Shown here: positions 35,731-41,948 of the stretch, one piece after another | Numbering within the stretch: position 1 is the stretch's first letter | Layout of the letters: every line of letters starts with the position of its first letter | NCBI GenBank assembly: GCA_030426665.1 | Contig: JAUHYD010000002.1 | Span: forward strand, 1 to 64,000 | DNA: 64,000 nt | Origin: Bacteroidia bacterium | GTDB lineage: Bacteria > Bacteroidota > Bacteroidia > Chitinophagales > Chitinophagaceae | Direction of reading: 5' to 3' | Program-made: the position numbers and the translations under genes | Notes under the pieces: generated by a model | The model's input: the letters and a program-made list of their open reading frames with translations, nothing else | What the model was told of the DNA's origin: nothing | The model's database searches: none

Positions 35731-35787
35731 TGCAAGCGTGACGCTTGCTGTGGTATGGACGAAGTGAGACACTTCGACCCGTCGGAG
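35731..35787 (+). repeat. Double-hairpin repeat, archetype copy
   Basis: Hairpin 1 gcaagcg-tga-cgcttgc (35732-35748), 11-nt spacer tgtggtatgga (35749-35759), hairpin 2 cgaagtg-aga-cacttcg (35760-35776), tail acccgtcgg. Both stems are perfect 7-bp stems with 3-nt loops. Lies 7 bp after the oxidoreductase stop. Confidence 0.85.
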
Positions 35788-35843
35788 CAAAAGGCATGGT
35801 TGCAAACTAGTGGAAGTGCTTTCGTTGTTCAAAAGATGTATAT

Positions 35844-36035
35844 ATGAAAATACTGCCTTATGTCCTATTTGTTATAATATTTATAATTAGTATTATGTCA
35901 TCTTTTTATCTTGATACTTTAGAAGCAAAATATGGACATGTTGTGTTTCTAAGACTTTTATGGTTATTGTTTTTTGTGGGAATGTTTTTTGTATTCATCA
36001 GAATATTTTTGCCATGGTGGGCCAACCGAAAATAA
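35844..36035 (+). CDS. Small membrane protein, unknown
   Basis: A 63-residue protein with two hydrophobic helices (about 3-21 and 34-56) and a basic end (WANRK). Composition and a normal ATG suggest a real gene, but the family is not recognised. It is AT-rich and lies between repeat elements. Confidence 0.5.
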   Translation: MKILPYVLFVIIFIISIMSSFYLDTLEAKYGHVVFLRLLWLLFFVGMFFVFIRIFLPWWANRK

Positions 36036-36143
36036 ACCTGATTGCCTTGTTATCCAATAACATTTCCCTCATATTCTAGGCAGTCCAAACGAATCTGGCA
36101 TGGTCCAAGAAGGCCCCTTTGAGCAGTGGGAGCAACGATGGAT

Positions 36144-36196
36144 TCGTGCGAGACGCGTGCAGTGGTATTGGAGAAGTGAGACATTTTGACAAGTGG
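36144..36196 (+). repeat. Double-hairpin repeat, degenerate
   Basis: gtgcg-aga-cgcgtgc, spacer agtggtattgg (11 nt), second hairpin gaagtg-aga-cattttg, tail acaagtgg. Same strand and in tandem with the next copy. Confidence 0.55.
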
Positions 36197-36201
36197 TCTA
36201 C

Positions 36202-36263
36202 GCAAGTCGAAAAAGACTTGCAATACTATTGAAACAAGTGGAAAGCAGTTGCGCCAAATGGGG
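36202..36263 (+). repeat. Double-hairpin repeat, long-loop subtype
   Basis: Hairpin 1 gcaagtc-gaaaaa-gacttgc (36202-36221), 11-nt spacer aatactattga (36222-36232), second hairpin weak, tail gccaaatgggg. Its hairpin 1 has nearly the same stem as hairpin 2 of the 21855 copy. Confidence 0.7.
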
Positions 36264-36345
36264 ATACTTCGACCAGTAGTTGCACATTATCATCTAACTA
36301 CTCGCATAGCGAAATAAAAGACACTATTTTAAGAAAAGAACGGAG

Positions 36346-36894
36346 ATGAATAGAGAAGAAGCTATCAAAAAATATTATCAAATTTATTCTGACAATACAA
36401 CATTGGCAAGAGAGATTATTAAAAAGCTCAACTACAAAAATGATCATCGACTATTGCAAATGATTGCAGAATCATATGCGGATGAAGCACTGTTTAACAA
36501 CAGTGATGGCAGAATTAATTACCATAAATTATACTATGCAAACTATTATATAATAAAGGCTTTTGATTTATGTTCCACATGTTCAAATGTTTTATGGACG
36601 ATGGGGAAAATCATGAAGAATTATGGCGAAAATAAAATCGCTGTTTTTTGTTACAAAAGCATTATTGAGCTCGGAGAAAAAAAGATATCAAAGGATAGTT
36701 GCAAAAACGATCCGAAAATTACATTAGCGCAAATCAATGATAGCAAATTTGAACTGTATCGCTTAATGCATCGGTCTGAACCCGCCTTATCAAAAAGATA
36801 TCTGAACCTCTATAAGAAAGGGCGCAAAAAGGGTATCTCCACATTGTATAAACCGCTTAAAAACTATCTTTTGCCAGGACTTATAGGTCGGTAA
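36346..36894 (+). CDS. Hypothetical helical protein, AT-rich
   Basis: A 182-residue cytoplasmic protein, mostly helical, Lys- and Tyr-rich, with weak tetratricopeptide character ('YYANYYIIKAFDLCSTCSNVLWTMGKIMKNYGENKIAVFCYKSIIEL'). No family recognised. The gene is clearly more AT-rich than the core genes, like its downstream neighbour, suggesting recent acquisition of the pair. Repeat elements precede it directly. Confidence 0.55.
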   Translation: MNREEAIKKYYQIYSDNTTLAREIIKKLNYKNDHRLLQMIAESYADEALFNNSDGRINYHKLYYANYYIIKAFDLCSTCSNVLWTMGKIMKNYGENKIAVFCYKSIIELGEKKISKDSCKNDPKITLAQINDSKFELYRLMHRSEPALSKRYLNLYKKGRKKGISTLYKPLKNYLLPGLIGR

Positions 36895-36966
36895 TCAATA
36901 GCGTCCTAAACGATTAAAAAAAGAGAGAGGAAGGGTTACAGAACTGTATAACTAATTTTTTACCTT

Positions 36967-37980
36967 ATGACAATACATAAAATTACGTATGCGACATGCA
37001 TTGCTTTACTCTTTATGTACCAAAGTAAAAGTCAAGTTTTCGATGATTCAGAAATAATACCATATTCCAGCCTTATTAATACTTCATTCTCCTATGAGCA
37101 TCTAGCAGATAGCTTTTCTTTAAAAAATGATAGCATTATGGCTAGTGATTATTTTATAAAAATCAACCCTTATCTTTTTATATGCCAAAAAGAAACACCA
37201 AATACATTAGATTCCTTATATACACAATACCTGCTTACAAACGCAGCACAAAAAAAATACAGAACAATATTTGAATCAACATTCTACAAAAAACAAAGTG
37301 TAATATTCAAAAAGTTCGAGAAAATGTACGTTGAAGACCAAGAAATACGTAAAGCCTTACATTACTGCAATGACGATTTTACCTGCAACAAGCTAACGGC
37401 AGCACGTAGAATCATTGATCTCAATAATTTTGAATTCCTTTATGAATATGTCAACAAAAACGGTTGGCCATCTATTGAAAACGGTTCACTCTTTGCAAGA
37501 GTGATTGCTATTCACGACCACTCAAGATTTGATCAATACATACCAATCATTAAAAAAGCGGTGTTAGATGGAGTTGTACCACTCTCCACATACACAATGA
37601 TGATGACTTACAAGAAAATGGAAAATACTTCATGGCAACATGCAATTGACATGAATAAGTCTATAGAAATATACATAAATACCACAATAGACAACAAAAT
37701 GCCAGATTCAATTACATTAAAGAAAATAGAATGCTCAGTTCGAGAACATTGCGATATTAAGTATATTTTTTTTGTATTTGAATCAAATAACAAAAAAGAT
37801 TCAGAAATATGGTTTGAATCAATGACAAAAATACTCGTGGATGAAGGTAAGGAAACAGTTATTGAAAAACTATATAACACAATAGAAGATAATATGTGTG
37901 GCGGCTCCAAAAATACTTTTATTCGCCATAGGATGGTAACTGGAGTGAAGAAGAAAATGATCTTATATCTAGTATATTAA
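36967..37980 (+). CDS. Exported DUF6624-like protein
   Basis: A 337-residue protein with a signal peptide (residues 1-22, ending QSKSQ). The central region resembles DUF6624: 'KMYVEDQEIRKAL', 'LNNFEFLYEYVNKNGWPSIENGS', 'AIHDHSRFDQYIPIIKKAVLDGVVPLSTYTMM', echoing that domain's DQ..R, GWP and H.D....Q features. Function unknown. AT-rich, 72 bp after the preceding hypothetical gene and probably co-transcribed. The final 80 residues are less ordered and unlike the family. Confidence 0.55.
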   Translation: MTIHKITYATCIALLFMYQSKSQVFDDSEIIPYSSLINTSFSYEHLADSFSLKNDSIMASDYFIKINPYLFICQKETPNTLDSLYTQYLLTNAAQKKYRTIFESTFYKKQSVIFKKFEKMYVEDQEIRKALHYCNDDFTCNKLTAARRIIDLNNFEFLYEYVNKNGWPSIENGSLFARVIAIHDHSRFDQYIPIIKKAVLDGVVPLSTYTMMMTYKKMENTSWQHAIDMNKSIEIYINTTIDNKMPDSITLKKIECSVREHCDIKYIFFVFESNNKKDSEIWFESMTKILVDEGKETVIEKLYNTIEDNMCGGSKNTFIRHRMVTGVKKKMILYLVY

Positions 37981-38550
37981 GGCACATAATCAAAAATTCC
38001 TTTTCCGGTTGGTGTTCCTTCCCGACGACCACATGGGTGGCAGTGGTGTTCGTAAGTAGAAGTAGAATTACAGAAGGATTGATACAAGAGGAAAACAGTT
38101 GCGCTAATATGGGGATAGTAGGAGGAATGCCTTAAATTGGCGCAGAGCATAATAATGAATTACTGTATAAGTATTACACAATGGAAAGGAGGAGAATTGA
38201 TACAGATAGATTTAGAAGAATAACTGTAATTGCTCCTACAGCAGGGTTTGTCTGCTTCTGAAATTAAAGACGTACTGGATAATGGTAATAATTTGAAATG
38301 ATATCGCCAGCTGGTAGAAGTTCCTAAGCGTGGTTGCATTTCATGAAACGCCTGTACTTAAACTAAGGTGGTGAAGCGGGAGTGTGCTGCAGCCTGGCAT
38401 GGTGAGTCGCGCCGAACCATGGCAGAGTGCGTTGGCCAATATTGAGTAGTGTCCTTTGTTTCTGAACAATGCGCGTAATTGGTATATTTACTTTGATCGC
38501 TGACAGTAGGTCCAATGAAACTCAGACATGTCTATTATGTATACATATTC
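37981..38550. other. Intergenic gap with a decayed reading frame
   Basis: About 570 bases before the transposase element. It contains a partial double-hairpin tail (38089-38113), the palindromic repeat at 38388, and a frame from 38155 that reads as protein-like pieces (LLLQQGLSASEIKDVLDNG, then YRQLVEVPKRGCIS) separated by in-frame stops, suggesting a decayed gene. No family identified. Confidence 0.4.
38388..38432 (+). repeat. CATGGT…ACCATG palindromic repeat, copy 3
   Basis: Same orientation as the copy at 22783 and nearly identical in the core (catggtgagtcgcg, then ccgaaccatggcag). Confidence 0.75.
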
Positions 38551-38583
38551 GCCGTTGTTGGTCTTATTTTCTGACCAACAACC
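38550..38583 (+). repeat. Left inverted end of the RAYT element
   Basis: A REP-like hairpin: gttgttggtc (38554-38563) and gaccaacaac (38573-38582), with a ttattttct loop. With flanking cgcc it is the exact reverse complement of the right end at 39182-39215. Confidence 0.85.
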
Positions 38584-38607
38584 ACACGCTGGACAGGAAA
38601 AATGTGA

Positions 38608-39123
38608 TCAAAAATAAAAAGGCTCAATAAATCCAAACTTATCGTCGCTGCTGTTATAAAGCGATGCAGTGCTATACTTATATTCTTCGGCGTAGTTGCA
38701 TAATCCGGCTCTTACAGGATTATTGTGAAGATATACAAGTTTTTGCTTCACTACATCTTCACTCCATAAAGGAATTGACAGCGGATTGCGCTCCCATATC
38801 TGGTACTTTCTATCTCTTGCACCCACAAAATATTGTTGTAGCACTTCTGGCTCATTGCGCAATTCTCTTATGATTGTTTGAGCTGTAAACTTGAGCATAT
38901 CCCGTTGCACTTCATCTCTTGTATGCGGATGAAGTATATGCCATATGACATGAATGTGATTGTTCATGATTACAAAGGCATGAAGCATTACTCTTTTTCG
39001 TTCTGCCATGTGGCGCAGGCTACCGACAATGATGTCTTTAAAGCGATCGTCAGTGAGTAGGAATTTCCATTCTAGTATGGTAGCGGTAAAATAGTCAGCT
39101 TCGTATCGCCTAGAGGATGCCAT
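38608..39123 (-). CDS. REP-associated tyrosine transposase (RAYT)
   Basis: A 171-residue Y1 transposase-like protein of the IS200-derived RAYT group. The HUH metal-binding motif is visible as MNNHIHVIWH (about residues 52-61). The C-terminal family block is 'YLHNNPVRAGLCNYAEEYKYSTASLY'; within it the likely nucleophile is the tyrosine at the start of 'YLHNNPVRAG' or nearby. It opens with the typical 'RRYEADYFTATI' segment. It is enclosed by 34-nt inverted hairpin sequences (38550-38583 and 39182-39215), so the element is about 665 bp. RAYTs are usually single-copy and are thought to spread REP palindromes. Confidence 0.88.
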   Translation of the reverse strand: MASSRRYEADYFTATILEWKFLLTDDRFKDIIVGSLRHMAERKRVMLHAFVIMNNHIHVIWHILHPHTRDEVQRDMLKFTAQTIIRELRNEPEVLQQYFVGARDRKYQIWERNPLSIPLWSEDVVKQKLVYLHNNPVRAGLCNYAEEYKYSTASLYNSSDDKFGFIEPFYF

Positions 39124-39181
39124 GATGCAATATAAGATAAAGTTGCTGAATGACTACTCCGTGTTATTCTGCCCTACTCGA

Positions 39182-39215
39182 GGTTGTTGGTCAGAAAATA
39201 AGACCAACAACGGCG
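39182..39215 (-). repeat. Right inverted end of the RAYT element
   Basis: gttgttggtc (39183-39192) and gaccaacaac (39202-39211) around agaaaataa, followed by ggcg. Perfect inverted match to the left end. A weaker related sequence (ggttgttggtcg…tagacca) is at about 46499-46525. Confidence 0.85.
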
Positions 39216-39247
39216 GAAAATTATCCATCTTCTTTTTTTTATTAAAA

Positions 39248-39703
39248 CTAAAGTGTTGAACCGTAATAGTAGGTGGAATTTACTGTATAGTTCACCCACG
39301 AAGTATCTGTAATTTTGTTTTCTTTAGAGAAATATGTTAGTTGATGAAAACCTCTAGGGAGTTGAGTTAAACCAAAGAAAACTACAATGCCTGACGACTC
39401 ATCAGAGGTGTGATTGTCATATATCAAGGTGTCATCATAAGATGGCCTGGCATATATTCCGCGAGATGTACCTTTAACATAAATAGTAGTGTCATTAATA
39501 TACGTAATATATGTAGTGTCCAGATACGAGGCCGTGTCTATCTCATAATGTGGTGGAAACGACTCCCATCTATGGTGTTCTATAATGCCTTGCCAGTACC
39601 AGATCCCCGCCATTTCTTTAGCATAACTGTTTTCACTTGACGGCTCTTTTCTACATCCCGAAACGAAAACGATTAGGCAGATTAATAATAATGTGTTTTT
39701 CAT
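39248..39703 (-). CDS. Putative lipoprotein, unknown
   Basis: A 151-residue lipoprotein: signal MKNTLLLICLIVFVSGC with lipobox V-S-G-C (Cys17). The mature domain is Tyr/Thr-rich and beta-predicted ('YLDTTYITYINDTTIYVKG', 'GFHQLTYFSKENKITDTSWVNYTVN'), like small Bacteroidota lipocalin-like lipoproteins, but the family is not certain. ATG 39703 is preferred over 39721 because it starts the signal peptide. Confidence 0.65.
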   Translation of the reverse strand: MKNTLLLICLIVFVSGCRKEPSSENSYAKEMAGIWYWQGIIEHHRWESFPPHYEIDTASYLDTTYITYINDTTIYVKGTSRGIYARPSYDDTLIYDNHTSDESSGIVVFFGLTQLPRGFHQLTYFSKENKITDTSWVNYTVNSTYYYGSTL

Positions 39704-39831
39704 TTTTGTTTGATTTATCATCTGACATAAAGTACCTGTTGTCTGTAAATTGATTTATTTAATGTGTGTTATGGCTTATTTGCACAATATCAATTCTTAG
39801 CGTCTGAAGTGTTTTTTTTACTGTATATGAT

Positions 39832-40095
39832 TTAGTGTATTAAGGCTTCATGTGCTTTCAACTTCGATAGCCCCTTATAGTATAAATGCATTGAATTGTT
39901 TGAGTGTAACTTGTCTGTCTCTGCCAAATCATTTTCACATGTATTGCAAGAGAAGTTTACGTTAGAAAGTGTTGACTTATTATGAGACATTAAGTCAGTC
40001 GGAATATTTTGTATGAACTGTTCTTGTGAAGAGAAATTACTTTTTTTATTCGTATCATCAAAGTCATTTGAGGAGTTGAGTTTGCTAATCTTCAT
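39832..40095 (-). CDS. Small Ser/Asn-rich protein, possible peptide precursor
   Basis: An 87-residue hydrophilic protein, Asn/Ser/Lys-rich, beginning MKISKLNSSNDFDD and containing one CxxC (SCNTCEN) in the middle. No signal peptide or membrane segment. The opening resembles leader segments of Bacteroidota ribosomal peptides, but no maturation enzyme is nearby, so this is only a possibility. Upstream sequence is strongly AT-rich. It may be a chance frame. Confidence 0.35.
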   Translation of the reverse strand: MKISKLNSSNDFDDTNKKSNFSSQEQFIQNIPTDLMSHNKSTLSNVNFSCNTCENDLAETDKLHSNNSMHLYYKGLSKLKAHEALIH

Positions 40096-40141
40096 GATAT
40101 TTTAGTGTTTTAGTTTTTGCACTATTGTACAGTTAATAATT

Positions 40142-40262
40142 TTACGAAATAGGATAGCTCCATTCTTCACCTTCTATGGTAATACCAAAACTTTCTTCAT
40201 TTTGAGTACTCACTCCTACAATGTAATCATTCTGCAGATGATAGTTCAAGTCAATTACCTGT
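40142..40262 (-). pseudogene. C-terminal gene fragment truncated at repeats
   Basis: About 40 codons of protein-like sequence (QVIDLNYHLQNDYIVG, then EESFGITIEGEEWSYPIS) end in a normal TAA. Upstream the frame runs straight into the GC-rich hairpin at 40271-40306 and then two double-hairpin copies, where no start or coding character is found. It looks like the 3' end of a lost gene. No family recognised. Confidence 0.4.
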
Positions 40263-40270
40263 TTTCCGTC

Positions 40271-40306
40271 CTCGGCGGGTCCTCGCCCTTCGCGAGACCC
40301 GCCGAC
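40271..40306. repeat. Long GC-rich hairpin, copy 2
   Basis: ctcggcgggtc and gacccgccgac are the outer arms, with cgc/gcg as a different inner stem from the copy at 17113. The same ttttccgtcct precedes both copies when read in the same orientation. Confidence 0.7.
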
Positions 40307-40337
40307 ATTAGGGCTAAAAATCTGAATTTTTATTGTG

Positions 40338-40402
40338 TCCCCCGTCTGGCGCAAGAGTTTTCCTCTTTGTGTCTATGCTATTGCAAGTCTTTCTCGACTT
40401 GC
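40338..40402 (-). repeat. Double-hairpin repeat, long-loop subtype
   Basis: Minus strand: hairpin 1 gcaagtc-gagaaa-gacttgc (40383-40402), 11-nt spacer aatagcataga (40372-40382), hairpin 2 caaagag-gaaaa-ctcttgc, tail gccagacgggg. Confidence 0.75.
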
Positions 40403-40416
40403 GAACATGCTGAATT

Positions 40417-40468
40417 CCCACTGCCCAAAGTCTCACTTCGTCCATACCACAGCAAACTTCACATTTGC
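40417..40468 (-). repeat. Double-hairpin repeat
   Basis: Minus strand: gcaaatg-tga-agtttgc, 11-nt spacer tgtggtatgga (40441-40451), second hairpin cgaagtg-aga-ctttggg partly decayed, tail gcagtggg. The spacer is identical to that at 35749. Confidence 0.75.
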
Positions 40469-40626
40469 GATAGAGATAAGCCAACACCGGGAGGTGAAGT
40501 GATTTTTCAATTACCGTTTGTGGACAAAGTGTGGCATTTCGACTAGCTGGGAGCCGACGTTATTACAAGCGTTAAAAACACCCTGCGGAAACATCCGAGT
40601 TGCAAACTTGAGCGAGTGAGGAATTA
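40469..40626. other. Remainder of the gap before the lipoprotein gene
   Basis: No gene. Contains another decayed tail (catttcgactagctggg) near 40534-40550, showing further remnants of the repeat family. Confidence 0.4.
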
Positions 40627-41556
40627 CTAAAGTACACCCAACTGTGATTTAAATGAAGATGGCGTAGTTTTTGAAAGTGGGATAGCGTACGTAGCTTCAT
40701 TTGTAGGCGTAATCGCAATAATGCCGCCGTACAAATTTCCATTTATTACCCCCAGAGCAGCAAGATGCATCGGCCTGCTGAGTGCATTGCCATTTGTTAT
40801 TGTGCCAGCTACAGGACGTGCCAGAGGATAAACACTGTTTACACTATCAACCAGACAGTAAACCAAAAATGAATCATTCATGCTTACTCCTGTGATCTCC
40901 AGATTGATGTTTATTTTTACCGCAATAGGGTTATTATAGAATCCGTCGGCATTGATAAAGTGTAGATTCGCTGAACTTACCGATATTGTATCGCCCATAT
41001 AGCCTAATGAACCACTTGTTGACGAGGCAGGTGTCCATGATACACTATTAGTTGACGAGTCCATGTTTCCTGTAAATAGCTCCATTCCCGCAACAGGTGT
41101 TCCTTTCTGCGGCATGTTAATAGTAAACTCTTTGCCGGCATCCATTTTTATTTCCTGTCCACTTCGCATCGCTTCTACGTTTACTTCACCCCCGGAAATC
41201 AATGGCGTACCATTGCTTAAAGGTAATACGCCCGAAAAAAGCATGTCTACCTTCGTCAGATACTCAGATACAGTCACCTGAACATCACCATCTATTACTT
41301 CTCCGGTAGATGAAACAAAGGAATTAGGAGGGAATATATACCGGGTGCCGCTTTCGCCATTAAAAGAACCACCATCGGCAGCGTTTAATGTTACCACTTT
41401 AGGCTTTACCGCTACACTGGCCATAGCAGATTGCAATGTATACGGACCCGGAGTGTCACTCGGTAGCACACTACCTGAATCATAATCTTTTCCGCATGAA
41501 AAAACGCTAACGGCGAATACAAACAACAATAGATTTCTTTGGGAGTAATTTTTCAT
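40627..41556 (-). CDS. Cell-envelope lipoprotein, unknown
   Basis: A 309-residue lipoprotein: signal peptide with lipobox VFSC (Cys21, 'AVSVFSCGKDYDSG'). The mature protein begins with 'DGGSFNGESGTRYIFPPNSFVSSTGEVIDGDVQVTVSEYLTKVDMLFSGVLPLSNGTPLISGGEVNVEA'. This recurring Bacteroidota domain (an 'iPpnaF.. G..V.G.V.v...Ey' beta-sandwich) is found in several surface lipoproteins. Function is unknown. Likely displayed on the outer membrane because of the aspartate-rich stretch after the cysteine. Confidence 0.75.
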   Translation of the reverse strand: MKNYSQRNLLLFVFAVSVFSCGKDYDSGSVLPSDTPGPYTLQSAMASVAVKPKVVTLNAADGGSFNGESGTRYIFPPNSFVSSTGEVIDGDVQVTVSEYLTKVDMLFSGVLPLSNGTPLISGGEVNVEAMRSGQEIKMDAGKEFTINMPQKGTPVAGMELFTGNMDSSTNSVSWTPASSTSGSLGYMGDTISVSSANLHFINADGFYNNPIAVKININLEITGVSMNDSFLVYCLVDSVNSVYPLARPVAGTITNGNALSRPMHLAALGVINGNLYGGIIAITPTNEATYAIPLSKTTPSSFKSQLGVL

Positions 41557-41703
41557 TTCTATTAGGTATTGGTTAATAAATTCTTATTTAACGCAATGAA
41601 CAAAAAGCATGCCAGAAAGTAGACATTTCATATATGCACATTTGTTGTTCCTGTTTTTTACTCATTACCGGTCGACGTTTTCCATTTCGTCCATTCAGTG
41701 GCA

Positions 41704-41772
41704 AGCCCCCATTTGGCCCTTCTCGTACTTGTTTGCAACGAGTAAGTAATGGAATGGCGTTTGCAACGCCCG
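41704..41772 (-). repeat. Double-hairpin repeat, divergent stems
   Basis: Minus strand: hairpin 1 ggcgtt-gca-aacgcc, spacer beginning attccattact, second hairpin with ctcgt and acgag arms, tail gccaaatggggg. The stems share no sequence with the archetype but still pair. Confidence 0.6.
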
Positions 41773-41775
41773 AAT

Positions 41776-41834
41776 ACCCTGCCATCCGTAGTCAATAAAT
41801 TATCGATTGGCGTATGTCTCCCGCCTACGCCACG
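41776..41834 (-). repeat. Second repeat family (GTAGTC type)
   Basis: Minus strand: gtggcgtaggcgggagacat, then acgccaat, an AT-rich spacer, tgactacggatggcaggg. cgtag and ctacg pair as in the other copies. Confidence 0.6.
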
Positions 41835-41885
41835 ACGGTGGTCAATCACCCGATTGAACATGTTACTTTCTTGATATTCTCACTA

Positions 41886-41911
41886 GTCGAAGTGCCACAC
41901 TTCGACCCTCG
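41886..41911 (+). repeat. Isolated second hairpin of the double-hairpin family
   Basis: cgaagtg-cca-cacttcg followed by accctcgg: perfect 7-bp stem with a 3-nt loop and a family-type tail, but no first hairpin. Confidence 0.6.
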
Positions 41912-41948
41912 GAAGGCAAACGTCACGCCGGCATTTATTTTCCGCTCA

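Larger units (their letters stand above)
36036..36345. other. Intergenic gap with three repeat units
   Basis: About 310 bases, no gene. Contains a tail fragment at 36106-36130, a degenerate double-hairpin copy (36144-36196) and a good copy (36202-36263), followed by another isolated tail (acttcgaccagtag) near 36267. Confidence 0.6.
41557..41948. other. Repeat-filled gap
   Basis: About 390 bases without a gene, containing one double-hairpin copy (41704-41772), a second-family copy (41776-41834) and an isolated second hairpin (41886-41911). Confidence 0.55.
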
